The position numbers and the translations under genes were made by a program. Shown piece by piece: positions 21,224-31,304 of a stretch of 64,000 nt of DNA; the first letter of the stretch is position 1, and each line of letters begins with the position of its first letter. The notes under the pieces were generated by a model. The model worked only from the letters and a program-made list of their open reading frames with translations, searched no databases and was not told the DNA's origin. Source of the stretch: Rhodanobacter glycinis (lineage in GTDB: Bacteria; Pseudomonadota; Gammaproteobacteria; Xanthomonadales; Rhodanobacteraceae); the NCBI RefSeq assembly GCF_006438785.1, contig NZ_RCZB01000003.1, positions 1-64,000 on the forward strand, given 5' to 3'.

Positions 21224-21706
21224 ATGCAACGCGCCGCCCCGGCCACTTCCCGCCGCATGGGCAACGGACCAAAGTCCCTTGCCGAATGCGGCTCCTTCGC
21301 GACGCTGGCCAAAAAGGCCAGCGCGCTGGAAGCGCTGGATCGCGCACTGCGCCAGACGTTGCCATCGCCGTTGCGCGAGCAGGTTAGATTCGCCAACCTG
21401 CGCAACGACCGCCTCGTCTTCCTGGCGTCTTCACCGGCATGGGCCTCGCGCCTGCGCTTGATGCAGACACATATCCTTGCCACCGCACATGCCATCGGCA
21501 CCTGCGCCAGTTCAGTCACCGTGAAAGTGGTCCCCCATCCACCGGTTGCAACAGCGCCGGATCGGTCAAAACCGCTTTCGCCTGCCGCCGCCACCCATCT
21601 CCGGGCCGCTGCCGCGTCATTCACAGACCCCGAAATGCGGGTGCTGTTCCTTGAGCTGGCGTCCCTCGCCGAAACCGCTGATTCCGCCGTACCCGAAGCG
21701 GACTGA
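21224..21706 (+). CDS. DciA-like DUF721 protein (putative helicase-loading factor)
   Basis: 160 residues from ATG 21224; an ATG at 21257 is the alternative. The N-terminal half 'SALEALDRALRQTLPSPLREQVRFANLRNDRLVFLASSPAWASRLRLMQ' matches the DciA/DUF721 domain. That family loads the replicative helicase in bacteria lacking DnaC/DnaI, and DUF721 proteins often sit next to secA. The C-terminal third is Pro/Ala-rich and ends in an acidic helix ('DPEMRVLFLELASLAE'). Function follows from family membership only. It is followed by a terminator shared with lpxC. Confidence 0.72.
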   Translation: MQRAAPATSRRMGNGPKSLAECGSFATLAKKASALEALDRALRQTLPSPLREQVRFANLRNDRLVFLASSPAWASRLRLMQTHILATAHAIGTCASSVTVKVVPHPPVATAPDRSKPLSPAAATHLRAAAASFTDPEMRVLFLELASLAETADSAVPEAD

Positions 21707-21867
21707 AGTCCGCCGGATGCCCAGCCTGCATATGCCGGAACACCTTTGTTGCCCTCGTCGGATCATGCCGCGAAGTTGGGTTTATAGCATGCACCGGGTT
21801 AAGTGGTAGCCGGCAATGTCATCGGGACGTGAACCCCAGCGCAGGCAAAATGGGCTATTCATCACAA

Positions 21868-21899
21868 AAAACGGCCATGTCTCCCGACATGGCCGTTTT
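21868..21899. terminator. Bidirectional intrinsic terminator between dciA-like gene and lpxC
   Basis: A 14-bp perfect stem (AAAACGGCCATGTC paired with its complement) with a 4-nt loop, and A/T runs on both sides. It can stop both the plus-strand DciA-like transcript and the minus-strand lpxC transcript. Confidence 0.92.
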
Positions 21900-21937
21900 A
21901 TTTGAATGTTGCGTGCGGGCGGCGAACAGGTACGGGG

Positions 21938-22852
21938 TCAGATCGCCTGAGCGGGATGCGCATAGGAGATCGGTGAGGTCGCCGGATCGTCCTGGTAGCT
22001 GACCTCTTCCCACGCCGATGCATCGGCCATCAGCGTGCGCAGCAGCTTGTTGTTGAGCTCATGGCCCGACTTGTGGGCATGGTAGGCGCCGATCAGGCTG
22101 TGCCCGAGCAGATACAGGTCGCCGATCGCGTCGAGGATCTTGTGCTTGACGAATTCGTCCTCGTAACGCAGGCCGTCCTCATTCAGCACGCGGTAGTCGT
22201 CCAGCACCACGGCGTTGTCCATCGAGCCACCGAGCGCCAGGTTGTGCTCGCGCAGCATCTCGATGTCGCGCATGAAGCCGAACGTACGGGCCCGGCTTAC
22301 TTCCTTGACGAAGGACGTGGTGGAGAAATCGATCTCCGCGCGCGAGGTACGCTTGCTGATGATCGGGTGGTTGAAGTCGATCGAGAAGCCGACCTTGAAG
22401 CCCTCGAACGGATCGAAACTGGCCCACTTGTCGCCTTCCTGCACCTTCACCGGCTTCTTGATGCGGATGAAGCGCTTGGCCACGTTCTGCTCTTCGATGC
22501 CGGCGGACTGCAGCAGGAAGACGAACGGACCGGCGCTGCCGTCCATGATCGGTACTTCCGGTGCGGAGAGGTCCACATAGGCATTGTCGATACCCAGGCC
22601 GGCCATCGCCGAGAGCAGATGCTCGACGGTGGAGACGCGGGCGTCGCCGTTGACCAGCGTGGTCGACAGCCGGGTATCACCGACATTGTCCTGGCGGGCA
22701 CGAATGTCCACCGGCGGATCGAGATCCGTACGACGGAAAACGATGCCGGTATTCGGTGCCGCGGGACGCAAGGTCATGTACACCTTGTCGCCCGTATGCA
22801 GGCCGACGCCGGTCGCGCGGATGATGTTTTTAAGCGTACGCTGCTTGATCAT
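21938..22852 (-). CDS. lpxC: UDP-3-O-acyl-N-acetylglucosamine deacetylase LpxC
   Basis: 304 residues from ATG 22852 ('[21 protein letters not shown]'). Zinc ligands are H78 ('[17 protein letters not shown]'), H237 and D241 ('[14 protein letters not shown]'), and the catalytic histidine is H264 ('[15 protein letters not shown]'). It is the committed step of lipid A synthesis in the cytosol. It lies at the end of the dcw cluster as in most gammaproteobacteria but is separated from ftsZ by 462 bp, so it has room for its own promoter. The C-terminal tail ('[17 protein letters not shown]') is the region through which LpxC turnover is controlled in E. coli. Confidence 0.96.
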   Translation of the reverse strand: MIKQRTLKNIIRATGVGLHTGDKVYMTLRPAAPNTGIVFRRTDLDPPVDIRARQDNVGDTRLSTTLVNGDARVSTVEHLLSAMAGLGIDNAYVDLSAPEVPIMDGSAGPFVFLLQSAGIEEQNVAKRFIRIKKPVKVQEGDKWASFDPFEGFKVGFSIDFNHPIISKRTSRAEIDFSTTSFVKEVSRARTFGFMRDIEMLREHNLALGGSMDNAVVLDDYRVLNEDGLRYEDEFVKHKILDAIGDLYLLGHSLIGAYHAHKSGHELNNKLLRTLMADASAWEEVSYQDDPATSPISYAHPAQAI

Positions 22853-23314
22853 TGTTGTTGGTACCTGTGTAGGCAGCAGCCAATCAGGGGCGGATGCTAA
22901 CACAGTTTTAACCTGTGATAAAAGCAAACCGTACCGTACAGTCTGATTAAGCCTTCATGTTTCTTTCATCCTTGAAAGCGATGGGCATCCGCTGCCGTTG
23001 CTCCCGACAATCCGGCGAATCGACACGATGCCCCGTGCCTGGGACGGGAATCCGGCACGGGGCATCGGGCTGGCCGAAACGGGCGAACCCGTGGCGACTA
23101 GCCGTGCGCCATCCCGACGCACAGTCTGTGCTGCTACACCTACGAACGGTTGCCCGGCCCAGATCAATCCACACGCTCCGCGCTGCCATGACCCGGTAAC
23201 GGCGGTACCAACCCTAGCTGTGGACAGCCGGCATGGGCACGCAGGAAGAGTGACCCGCCTAACGGGCGTTCGTTCAATATTTTCGCATCTCCTTAACTTG
23301 CCAGCCGGGCGGGA
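22853..23314. other. ftsZ-lpxC intergenic region, no gene seen
   Basis: 462 bp without a credible gene; the small frames at about 22950-23190 lack ribosome sites or family features. On the minus strand a possible lpxC promoter has a -10 like TAGCAT (22894-22899) preceded by TG, with a weak -35 (TTATCA) 16 bp away. A strong inverted repeat occupies 23026-23067 and is listed separately. Confidence 0.6.
23026..23067. repeat. 14-bp perfect inverted repeat in ftsZ-lpxC gap
   Basis: The arm CGATGCCCCGTGCC (23026-23039) is repeated as its exact reverse complement at 23054-23067 with a 14-nt loop. No T-run follows on either strand. It may be a rho-assisted terminator, an mRNA-processing hairpin protecting the ftsZ transcript, or a dispersed palindromic repeat. 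Confidence 0.7.
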
Positions 23315-24499
23315 TCAATCTGCCTGGCGTCGCAGAAACGCCGGAATGTCGAGATAATCGAAGCCCGGCTCCGCATTTTTCGCCGATGCAGCAGGTTCTG
23401 CGCGGCTGTGGCTGCTGATGCTCATCTCCGGCTGCGCATAGTCGACCACTTCATTGCCGGTGCCGGTGCGCAGCACGACTGGCCGCGGACGCATCTGCTG
23501 CGTTTCGACCATGCGGATCGGCGGCTGCTGGCGCGAGGCATTGGCACGGTTGAGGCCGGTGGCCACGACGGTGACGCGCACATCGTCCTTCATCTCCGGA
23601 TCAAGCGAGGTGCCGATCACCACAGTGGCGTCTTCGCTGGCGAAATCGTGGATGATCCGGCCGATCTCGTCAAACTCGCGCATGGTCAGATTCGGACCGG
23701 CGGTGACGTTGACCAGGATACCGCAGGCGCCATTGAGGTTGACGTCCTCCAGCAGCGGGTTCTTGATCGCCGCCTCGGCCGCCGCCTGAGCGCGGTCGTC
23801 GCCGCGGGCGGTGCCCGAGCCCATCATCGCCAGGCCCATTTCGGACATCACGGTGCGCACGTCGGCAAAGTCGACGTTGATCAGGCCGGGGGCGGTGATC
23901 AGGTCGGCGATGCCCTGCACGGCGCCCTGCAGCACGTCGTTGGCGGCCTTGAACGCGTTCAGCAAGGTCACATCGCGGCCAAGCACGCTGAGCAGCTTCT
24001 CGTTCGGCACGGTGATCAGCGAGTCGACGTGCTGGGACAGATCCTCGATGCCCTTCAACGCCACCTGCATGCGTCGGCGACCCTCGAACGGGAACGGCTT
24101 GGTCACCACCGCCACGGTGAGGATGCCCTTCTCCTTGGCCAGTTGCGCCACCACCGGCGCCGCGCCGGTACCGGTGCCGCCGCCCATGCCGCAGGTGATG
24201 AACACCATGTCGGCGCCTTCCAGCATCGCTTCGATGCGTTCGCGGTCCTCCAGCGCGGCCTGCCGGCCGACCTCGGGATTGGCACCGGCGCCGAGGCCCT
24301 TGGTCACGTTGCCACCCAGTTGCAAGTGGGTGCGCGAGCCGCAGCTGGTCATCGCCTGCGCGTCGGTGTTGGCGACGATGAATTCGACGCCTTCGATGTT
24401 GGCATTGAGCATGTGCGCCACGGCATTGCCGCCGCCGCCGCCCACGCCGATTACCTTGATGACTGCATTGGGTGCGAGTTTATCGATCAGTTCAAACAT
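23315..24499 (-). CDS. ftsZ: Cell-division GTPase FtsZ
   Basis: 394 residues from ATG 24499, with GGAGG upstream. The tubulin signature GGGTGTG is at 106-112, and 'VKVIGVGGGGGNAV'-type N-terminal and T7-loop ('NVDFADVRTVM') segments are intact. A linker rich in Arg/Ser/Ala leads to the conserved C-terminal peptide 'DYLDIPAFLRRQAD', which docks FtsA and other membrane tethers. It forms the Z-ring. It follows ftsA by 130 bp and ends the dcw transcript unit. Confidence 0.97.
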   Translation of the reverse strand: MFELIDKLAPNAVIKVIGVGGGGGNAVAHMLNANIEGVEFIVANTDAQAMTSCGSRTHLQLGGNVTKGLGAGANPEVGRQAALEDRERIEAMLEGADMVFITCGMGGGTGTGAAPVVAQLAKEKGILTVAVVTKPFPFEGRRRMQVALKGIEDLSQHVDSLITVPNEKLLSVLGRDVTLLNAFKAANDVLQGAVQGIADLITAPGLINVDFADVRTVMSEMGLAMMGSGTARGDDRAQAAAEAAIKNPLLEDVNLNGACGILVNVTAGPNLTMREFDEIGRIIHDFASEDATVVIGTSLDPEMKDDVRVTVVATGLNRANASRQQPPIRMVETQQMRPRPVVLRTGTGNEVVDYAQPEMSISSHSRAEPAASAKNAEPGFDYLDIPAFLRRQAD

Positions 24500-24629
24500 T
24501 TCCCGTCCTCCGTAGAGTTGTTGTCGTTGTAACCAGGGAACGCGACTCCTGTCGGTCCATGGTGGTGGGCTGATCTCCTTCTGCCCGTGGCTGCGCCTCC
24601 TGCGCCACCTTGAAAGATGTTGTACGGCC

Positions 24630-25862
24630 TCAGAAATTCCTGGTGAGCCAGTTGCGCAACTTGCCGACCAGGCCACCTACGCTGCCGCCGGCCGATCCAC
24701 CGATACGCGTGCCGCCGGCGCGTGAACCGTGCAATAGCAAGCCCACCCCGGTGGCATGCAGCGGACTGGAGACCACTTCACCGAGGCCATCGATCTGCTG
24801 CGGCACGCCGATGCGCACCATCTTGTGGAAAATCTCCTCGGCCAGTTCCAGCGCGCCTTCCATCTTCGAAGCGCCACCAGTCAGCACCACGCCGGCCGCG
24901 ACCAGGCTCTCGTAGCCGGAGCGGCGCAGCTGGTCCTGCACCATTTCGAAAATTTCCTCGTAGCGCGCCTGCACCGACTGCGCCAGCGATTGCCGCGCCA
25001 GCCGGCGCGGCGGACGATCACCCACGCTGGGCACCTGAATGGTTTCCTCGGCGTGCGCCAATCCGGTCTGCGCGCAGGCGTACTTGATCTTGATTTCCTC
25101 CGCATGCGCGGTCGGCGTGTGTACGCCGTAGGCGATGTCGCTGGTGACCTGGTCGCCGCCGACCGGCAACGAGGCGGTGTAGCGGATCGAGCCTTGCGTA
25201 TAGATCGCAATGTCGGTGGTACCGGCGCCGATGTCGACCAGGCACACGCCCAACTCACGCTCGTCATCGGTCAGCACCGCCTTGGCGCTGGCCAGCGCCG
25301 ATGGCACCAGCTCGTCCACGGTGAGGCCGCAGCGCTGGATGCACTTGGTGATGTTCTGCACCGCCGCCGCCGCGCCGGTGACCAGATGCACGTTCGCCTC
25401 CAGCCGCACGCCGCTCATGCCCACGGGCGAGCGGATACCGTCCTGGCCGTCGATACGATATTCCTGCGACTCCTTGTAAAGCACCTTGCGGTCGGCCGGG
25501 ATCGCCACGGCGCTGGCCGCTTCCAGCACCTGCTCCAGATCGCCGGCAGTCACTTCGCGATCGCGGATCGCCGCGTTGCCATGCGAGTTGCGCGTTTCCA
25601 GATGGCTGCCGGAGATCGACGCGTAGACCGAGCGGATGTCGCAGCCGGCCATCAGTTCGGCTTCTTCCACTGCGCGCTGGATCGAGTGCACGGTCGATTC
25701 GATGTCGACCACCGAGCCGCGCTTCATGCCGCGCGACACGTGAGTGCCGATGCCGATGATCGTGATCGGTTCACCCGGCTCGTACTCGCCGACGATCGCC
25801 ACCACTTTCGAGGTGCCGATATCGAGCCCCACCACCAATTGCTTGTCGTTGCGCGGTTTCAT
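24630..25862 (-). CDS. ftsA: Cell-division actin-like ATPase FtsA
   Basis: 410 residues from ATG 25862 ('KPRNDKQLVVGLDIGTSKVVAIVGEY', phosphate-1 motif). Further actin-fold motifs are 'CLVDIGAGTTDIAIYTQGSI' and 'VLTGGASKMEGALELAEEIF'. The C-terminus 'VGKLRNWLTRNF' is an amphipathic membrane-targeting helix. It anchors FtsZ to the membrane and recruits later division proteins. It begins 28 bp downstream of ftsQ. Confidence 0.96.
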   Translation of the reverse strand: MKPRNDKQLVVGLDIGTSKVVAIVGEYEPGEPITIIGIGTHVSRGMKRGSVVDIESTVHSIQRAVEEAELMAGCDIRSVYASISGSHLETRNSHGNAAIRDREVTAGDLEQVLEAASAVAIPADRKVLYKESQEYRIDGQDGIRSPVGMSGVRLEANVHLVTGAAAAVQNITKCIQRCGLTVDELVPSALASAKAVLTDDERELGVCLVDIGAGTTDIAIYTQGSIRYTASLPVGGDQVTSDIAYGVHTPTAHAEEIKIKYACAQTGLAHAEETIQVPSVGDRPPRRLARQSLAQSVQARYEEIFEMVQDQLRRSGYESLVAAGVVLTGGASKMEGALELAEEIFHKMVRIGVPQQIDGLGEVVSSPLHATGVGLLLHGSRAGGTRIGGSAGGSVGGLVGKLRNWLTRNF

Positions 25863-25890
25863 AGCGCGGCCTTCAATAGGCAGATCGTCT

Positions 25891-26625
25891 TCATGAGCGG
25901 GGCGAACCTCCAGCGTTGGCGGCGGCCGCTTGTGGCCAGCGCACGGCAAATCCGTTGGTGTAGCGAAGATCGGCGTAGGCGAAACCGTCGGTGTGTCCGG
26001 CGATCAACTGTGGGTAGACATCGAGAAAGCGGTGCAGCCGGCGCCCGGCCTGATCGCGATCACCGATCACGATCTGCGCGCCGTTGGCGGTGCTGACACT
26101 CCAGCTGCCACGCTCGGTCAGCGCCACCCCGGTGATCTGCAGATGGGTGCCGGCGAATGCCTTGCGGGTCTCCGCATAGAAGCTCACCACCTCGGCCAGC
26201 CGCGCATCCGGCCCGTGCAGGCCCGGCAGCGCGCTGATATCAGTGGCACCCGGCGCGTCGAACACCAGCCCCTGCCGGCTGATCAATTGCTTGTCGTTCC
26301 AGCGCGCGAACGGCTGACGCTCGTAGATGCGCAACTGCAAGGTATCCGGCCAGCGCTTGCGCGCCTCGGCCGACTCCACCCACGGCAACGCGGCGACGGA
26401 TTTCTGCACGGCATCGAGATCCAGCGCGAAGAAACCCTTGCCCAGCCGCGGCCGCACGGCAGCGCGAATCTCGTCCGCACTCACATGCTTGAACTCGGCC
26501 TGCACGGTCAGCCGGGTCACCGGCCAGCGGCCGGCCGCGAACCATCCGCGCAGCACGCCCACGATCGGTAGCGCGACCAGCGCGATGGCCAGACACCAGG
26601 CAACGAGGCGGACGGTGCCCTTCAT
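25891..26625 (-). CDS. ftsQ: Division protein FtsQ
   Basis: 244 residues from ATG 26625, overlapping the ddl stop by 4 bp. A short cytosolic start is followed by one membrane helix ('[19 protein letters not shown]'). The POTRA domain ('[22 protein letters not shown]') and FtsQ beta domain ('[30 protein letters not shown]') come next. It scaffolds FtsB/FtsL in the periplasm at the divisome. Confidence 0.93.
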   Translation of the reverse strand: MKGTVRLVAWCLAIALVALPIVGVLRGWFAAGRWPVTRLTVQAEFKHVSADEIRAAVRPRLGKGFFALDLDAVQKSVAALPWVESAEARKRWPDTLQLRIYERQPFARWNDKQLISRQGLVFDAPGATDISALPGLHGPDARLAEVVSFYAETRKAFAGTHLQITGVALTERGSWSVSTANGAQIVIGDRDQAGRRLHRFLDVYPQLIAGHTDGFAYADLRYTNGFAVRWPQAAAANAGGSPRS

Positions 26626-27563
26626 GCACCCTCCCGGAAACTGGTTTCGAGCACGCGCCAGCACAGCTCCTGGTAATCGATGCCGGCCACCGCGGCCGCC
26701 TTCGGCACCAGCGAGTGCGAGGTCATGCCCGGCGCGGTGTTCACCTCCAGCAGCCAGTTGCAGCCGGCGTGATCACGCATCACGTCGACTCGGCCCCAGC
26801 CGGCGCAGCCCAGCGCGTCGAACGCCGCCAGCGACAGTGCTCCCAATTCCTCACCCGCCACACCTTCAAGGCCGGGGCAGATGTACTGGGTGTCCTCGGC
26901 CACGTATTTCGCGTTGTAGTCGTAGAACGCCGCCTTCGGCACGATGTGGATGCTGGGCAACACCTGTCGACCGAGGATCGCGACCGTGAGTTCGTCGCCC
27001 TCGATCAACGTTTCCATCAGCAGGTCGCCCGGATATTTCGCGGCCAGCTTGACCGCCTCATCCAGATCCTTCTCTGCGAACACGCGGGTCACGCCGACAC
27101 TGGAGCCTTCGCAAGCCGGCTTCACGATCAACGGAAAACCGACCTGGCGCGCCGCCGCGTGCACATCCGCGCCGCGCGGCAAGGCCACGAACTTCGGCGT
27201 CGACAGGCCCAGCGACTGCCACACGCGCTTGGAGCGCGTCTTGTCCATCGACAGCGCGGAACCGAGCACGCCCGAACCGGTGTAAGGCACGTTGAGCGAT
27301 TCCAGCGCGCCCTGCAGCACGCCGTCCTCACCGCCGCCATGCTGACCGTGCAGGATGTTGAACACGCGTGCGAAGTGACCAGCGCGCAGCGCGTCGAGCA
27401 GCGCGGGAATGCCGTCGATCGCGTGCGCATCGATGCCGCGCGCCTGCAGCGCGGCCAGCACGTTGCGGCCCGAATCAAGCGACACTTCACGCTCGGCCGA
27501 GCTGCCGCCCATCACCACGGCGACGCGACCGAACTGGGCGGGGTCTGTAATTTTCATGCTCAC
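26622..27563 (-). CDS. ddl: D-alanine--D-alanine ligase
   Basis: 313 residues from GTG 27563, preferred because it gives the 4-bp GTGA overlap seen throughout this cluster; an ATG two codons later (27557) is possible. The ATP-grasp fold shows '[19 protein letters not shown]', '[19 protein letters not shown]', '[18 protein letters not shown]' and '[20 protein letters not shown]'. It joins two D-Ala for the pentapeptide stem. It sits between murC and ftsQ, as in ddlB of E. coli. Confidence 0.95.
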   Translation of the reverse strand: MSMKITDPAQFGRVAVVMGGSSAEREVSLDSGRNVLAALQARGIDAHAIDGIPALLDALRAGHFARVFNILHGQHGGGEDGVLQGALESLNVPYTGSGVLGSALSMDKTRSKRVWQSLGLSTPKFVALPRGADVHAAARQVGFPLIVKPACEGSSVGVTRVFAEKDLDEAVKLAAKYPGDLLMETLIEGDELTVAILGRQVLPSIHIVPKAAFYDYNAKYVAEDTQYICPGLEGVAGEELGALSLAAFDALGCAGWGRVDVMRDHAGCNWLLEVNTAPGMTSHSLVPKAAAVAGIDYQELCWRVLETSFREGA

Positions 27564-28999
27564 TTGCTTGTCCTCAGATGACCGACCTGGGCCAGCTCCA
27601 CCGCCGCCGCACCGATGTCGCCGGCGCCCAGCAGCAGCAACAGGTCACCGTCGCGCAACAACGCCGGCAAGGTGTCCTTGAACTCACGCGGATGCTCGAT
27701 CAGCACCGGGTCGACCTTGCCGCGCGCACGCACCGCACGCGCCAGTGCCCGACCATCGGCACCGGCGATCGGTGTCTCGCCGGCGGCGTAGACGTCGGTC
27801 AGCACCAACACGTCGGCGTCGGCCAGCACGTTGGCAAAGTCATCCAGCAGATCACGGGTGCGGCTGTAGCGATGCGGCTGGAAGCCCACCACCAGTCGAC
27901 GATCGGGCCAGCCGCCGCGGGCGGCGGCGAACACCGCGGCCAGTTCGCGCGGGTGGTGGCCGTAGTCGTCGACCAGCAGCACGCTGCCGTGGTCCAGCGC
28001 GATCTCGCCGCGCCGATGGAAGCGGCGGCCGACGCCCTGGAAATGCTCCAGCGCGTGGGCCATGGCCTCGGCCTCCACACCCAGCTGCCAGCCGATCGTC
28101 GCGGCGGCCAGCGCATTGAGCACGTTGTGCCGCCCCGGCAAGTTGAGCTTCACCGGCAGCGTCTCGGCGCGGCCCGGCAGCACCAGGTCAAAATGCATTT
28201 CGAAGCCGTGCTGGGTCACGTTCAACGCGCGCACGTCGGCGTCGGCCGTGTCGATGCCGTAGGTCATCACGCGGCGCGTGGTGGACTTGGCCAGCTCGGC
28301 AACTTCCGCATCGTCCACGCACAACACGGCCAGCCCGTAGAACGGCAGCCGATGCAGGAAGTCATCAAATGCCTGCTTCACCTGGGCGAAGTCGCCGCCG
28401 TAGTTTTCCAGGTGGTCGGCGTCGATGTTGGTGACCGCAGCGATCACCGGCGACAGCAGCAGGAACGAGCCATCGGATTCATCGGCTTCCGCCACCAGAT
28501 ACTGGCCGGTGCCGAGCCGCGCATTCGCGCCGGCCGCGTTGAGCTGGCCACCGATGACGAAGGTGGGGTCGTAGCCGGCCTCGGCCAGCACGCTGGCGGT
28601 GAGGCTGGTGGTGGTGGTCTTGCCATGGGTGCCGGCGATCGCCACGCCACGGCGAAAGCGCATCAGTTCGCCGAGCATCTCCGCGCGCGGAATCACCGGA
28701 ATGCGCGCCGCGCGGGCGGCGACCAGCTCGGCATTGTCCGGCTTGATCGCGCTCGAGGTCACCACCACGTCGGCATCGCCGATGTGTCCGGCAGCATGGC
28801 CGACATGCACCGTGATGCCGAGTTGCTGCAGGCGTTGTGCGGTCGGCGAATTCGCCCGATCGGAGCCGGACACCGCATAGCCAAGGTTGTGCAGCACCTC
28901 GGCGATGCCGCTCATGCCGACGCCGCCGATGCCGATGAAATGCACACGCTTGAATGTGCTCATCAGGTCTTCATGCGCATGCAGGCGGCGCGGCGTCAT
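27560..28999 (-). CDS. murC: UDP-N-acetylmuramate--L-alanine ligase MurC
   Basis: 479 residues from ATG 28999, which overlaps the murG stop by 4 bp; an internal ATG at 28963 would remove a 12-residue extension ('[11 protein letters not shown]') of a kind I recall in Xanthomonadales MurC. The Rossmann start is '[18 protein letters not shown]', the ATP motif is '[12 protein letters not shown]', and '[14 protein letters not shown]' and '[13 protein letters not shown]' are conserved. It adds L-Ala to UDP-MurNAc in the cytosol. Confidence 0.95.
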   Translation of the reverse strand: MTPRRLHAHEDLMSTFKRVHFIGIGGVGMSGIAEVLHNLGYAVSGSDRANSPTAQRLQQLGITVHVGHAAGHIGDADVVVTSSAIKPDNAELVAARAARIPVIPRAEMLGELMRFRRGVAIAGTHGKTTTTSLTASVLAEAGYDPTFVIGGQLNAAGANARLGTGQYLVAEADESDGSFLLLSPVIAAVTNIDADHLENYGGDFAQVKQAFDDFLHRLPFYGLAVLCVDDAEVAELAKSTTRRVMTYGIDTADADVRALNVTQHGFEMHFDLVLPGRAETLPVKLNLPGRHNVLNALAAATIGWQLGVEAEAMAHALEHFQGVGRRFHRRGEIALDHGSVLLVDDYGHHPRELAAVFAAARGGWPDRRLVVGFQPHRYSRTRDLLDDFANVLADADVLVLTDVYAAGETPIAGADGRALARAVRARGKVDPVLIEHPREFKDTLPALLRDGDLLLLLGAGDIGAAAVELAQVGHLRTSK

Positions 29000-30069
29000 G
29001 CGGCCACCTCCATGCATGCACGCGCAATGGCCTGCGCCGCGTCGGGTTTGGCCAGCGTGCGCGCGGCCTCGGCCATCGCCAGCAGGCGATCGCGATCACC
29101 CAGCAACGACTCCAGTCGCTGCGCCAGAATCTGTACGTCCAGCTCACTCTCCTGCATTAATTCGGCAGCGCCGATCGCCACCAGGGCCTCGGCATTGCGG
29201 GTCTGGTGGTCGTCCACCGCATGGGGAAACGGCACCAGCACGGCGCCGAGTCCGGCCGCAGTGAGTTCGGCCAGGGTCAGCGCGCCGGCGCGGCACACGG
29301 CCAGATCGGCCCAGCCATAACTGCCGGCCATGTCGTCGATGAACGCCATTACCTGCGCCTCGACGCCGGCTTTTGCATACGCCTCGCGCGCCTCGTCGAG
29401 GCCGCGTGTACCGCACTGATGCAGCACTTCGGGACGCTGCGCCGAAGTCAGCTGAGCCAGTGCCTGCGGCACCGCCAGATTCAATGCACGCGCGCCAAGG
29501 CTGCCACCGAGCACCAACAGGCGTGGCTTGCCGCTGCGACCGGCCATGCGTTGTGCGGGCGACAACAACGCTGCGATCGCATCGCGCACCGGATTGCCGA
29601 CCCACTCGGCGTGCGGTAACGCATCGGCAAAACCGGCCAGCACGCGTTTGGCGAGTCCGGCCAGCTTGCGGTTGGTGAAACCGGCCACCCGATTCTGTTC
29701 GTGCACCAGCAGCGGCCGCCGCAGCAGCCACGCGGCCAGGCCACCGGGCCCCGCCACGTAGCCACCCATCGACAACACGCTGCGCGGTTTCACCTGGTGC
29801 AGCACAGCCAGCGACGCGAACAGCGCACGCAACAGCATCAGCGGCGCCAGCAGCCGGGTCTTCAGTCCCTTGCCGCGCAGGCCGCCGACCGCCACCGTGT
29901 GCAGCTCGATCCGCTGCGCCGGCACCACCTTCGTCTCCATCCCGCCGACCGCGCCCAGCCACACCACCGGCACACCCTGCGCACGCAGGCATTCGGCCAC
30001 GGCCAGGCCCGGGAAAATGTGACCGCCGGTACCACCGGCCATGATCAGCACGGGCGCCTGCGTCGTCAT
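28996..30069 (-). CDS. murG: Lipid II synthase, N-acetylglucosaminyltransferase MurG
   Basis: 357 residues from ATG 30069, overlapping the ftsW stop by 4 bp. The G-loop 'LIMAGGTGGHIFPGLAVAE' and the later 'LVLGGSLGARALN' and 'CRAGALTLAELTAAGLGAVLVPFP' are the GT28 signatures. It transfers GlcNAc to lipid I at the inner face of the cytoplasmic membrane. The much longer open frame upstream is only the antisense-free extension into ftsW and is not used. Confidence 0.95.
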   Translation of the reverse strand: MTTQAPVLIMAGGTGGHIFPGLAVAECLRAQGVPVVWLGAVGGMETKVVPAQRIELHTVAVGGLRGKGLKTRLLAPLMLLRALFASLAVLHQVKPRSVLSMGGYVAGPGGLAAWLLRRPLLVHEQNRVAGFTNRKLAGLAKRVLAGFADALPHAEWVGNPVRDAIAALLSPAQRMAGRSGKPRLLVLGGSLGARALNLAVPQALAQLTSAQRPEVLHQCGTRGLDEAREAYAKAGVEAQVMAFIDDMAGSYGWADLAVCRAGALTLAELTAAGLGAVLVPFPHAVDDHQTRNAEALVAIGAAELMQESELDVQILAQRLESLLGDRDRLLAMAEAARTLAKPDAAQAIARACMEVAA

Positions 30070-31304
30070 GCGACCACCGCCTCGCGGGGTTTGGCCGCAA
30101 CGCCCGCATCCGCTGCAGCAACCGCTGCCGGCATGCGCGTGGTCATCTGCCGTGCGTCGAGCGCGCGGTTGATCTCGAAGGTGGCACGCAGCAACACGCC
30201 CGCCATCGCGCAGGTCAGCACCATCGACGAACCGCCGTAGCTGATCAGCGGCAGGGTCAGCCCCTTGGTCGGCAGTGCGCCGAGGTTGACGCCGACCGAC
30301 ACGATCGCCTGCATCGCCAGCATCAACGAGATGCCGAAGGCGACGTAACCGGCGAAGCGCTGGCCGATCTCGACGCCCTTCAAGCCCAGATACAGGCCAC
30401 GCCCCACCGCCAGGCCGAACAGCCCGATCACCAGCACCACGCCGGCCAGGCCCAGCTCCTCGCCGATCACCGCAAAGATGAAATCGGTGTGCGCCTCGGG
30501 CAAGTAGGACAGTTTCAGTACGCTGGAACCGAGCCCGACGCCGGTCCACTCGCCGCGGCCGATCGCCATCAGGGATTGGGTCAGCTGAAAGCCGTCGTTG
30601 AACGGATCCTTCCACGGATCCATGAACGTGGTCAGCCGCTTCATGCGATAGCTTTCACCGGTGGCCGCGATGTACAGCAGCGGCATCAGCGGCAGGCCCA
30701 TCACGAACAGGAAGATGGGCCGTGCACCGCCCAGCCAGACCATCGCGATGGTCACCGCGATCACCAGCGTGGCCGAGCCGAAGTCCGGCTGCGCCAGCAG
30801 CAGCAGCACGATCACGCCGGCCACCATCACCGGCTTGAACAGGCCCAGGAAGCGGGTCTCCACACTCTCGCGGTGACGCACCAGATAACTGGCGATGTAC
30901 ACCACCAGAATGAGTTTTACCGCCTCGACCGGCTGGAACGTGGTCACCAGCAGGTTCAGCCAGCGCCGCGCGCCGTTCAGGCGCATGCCCAGATGCGGCA
31001 CGAACACCGCCAGCAGCAGCACGAACGCGAGCAGCATCAGATGGAACGCATACTTCTCGAACAACTTCAGCTCGGTGCGCATCGCCATGCTGGCCGCGAT
31101 CAGGCCCAGGCTGAGAAAGACCAGGTGCTTGCGCAGGAAGTAAAACGGCCCAAGGTGCTGGCTGTCGGCCACCGCGATCGAGCTGGACGTCACCATCACC
31201 ACGCCGACACTGACCAGTCCGATCAGCGCGACCAGCAGCCACAGGTCGAAGCTGCCGCGCGGGCCCTGTCGGCGTTTTGCCTGGGTGGAGTCGAAGCCGA
31301 ACAT
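30066..31304 (-). CDS. ftsW: Septal peptidoglycan polymerase FtsW (SEDS)
   Basis: 412 residues from ATG 31304; its first base is the last base of the mraY stop (TGATG). About ten membrane helices are visible. SEDS landmarks include 'GWKP'-region equivalents 'VVTSSSIAVAD', 'LAQPDFGSATLVIAV', 'MKRLTTFMDPWKDPFNDGFQLTQSLMAIG' and 'PTKGLTLPLISYGGSSMVLTC'. It polymerises glycan strands at the septum with PBP3, encoded upstream. No murD lies between mraY and ftsW. Confidence 0.95.
   Translation of the reverse strand: MFGFDSTQAKRRQGPRGSFDLWLLVALIGLVSVGVVMVTSSSIAVADSQHLGPFYFLRKHLVFLSLGLIAASMAMRTELKLFEKYAFHLMLLAFVLLLAVFVPHLGMRLNGARRWLNLLVTTFQPVEAVKLILVVYIASYLVRHRESVETRFLGLFKPVMVAGVIVLLLLAQPDFGSATLVIAVTIAMVWLGGARPIFLFVMGLPLMPLLYIAATGESYRMKRLTTFMDPWKDPFNDGFQLTQSLMAIGRGEWTGVGLGSSVLKLSYLPEAHTDFIFAVIGEELGLAGVVLVIGLFGLAVGRGLYLGLKGVEIGQRFAGYVAFGISLMLAMQAIVSVGVNLGALPTKGLTLPLISYGGSSMVLTCAMAGVLLRATFEINRALDARQMTTRMPAAVAAADAGVAAKPREAVVA

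Noticed and set aside
23408..24532. Plus-strand open frame opposite ftsZ and similar frames opposite ftsA, murC and lptD
   Set aside because: These are shadows produced by third-position GC bias; none has a ribosome site or recognisable motifs.
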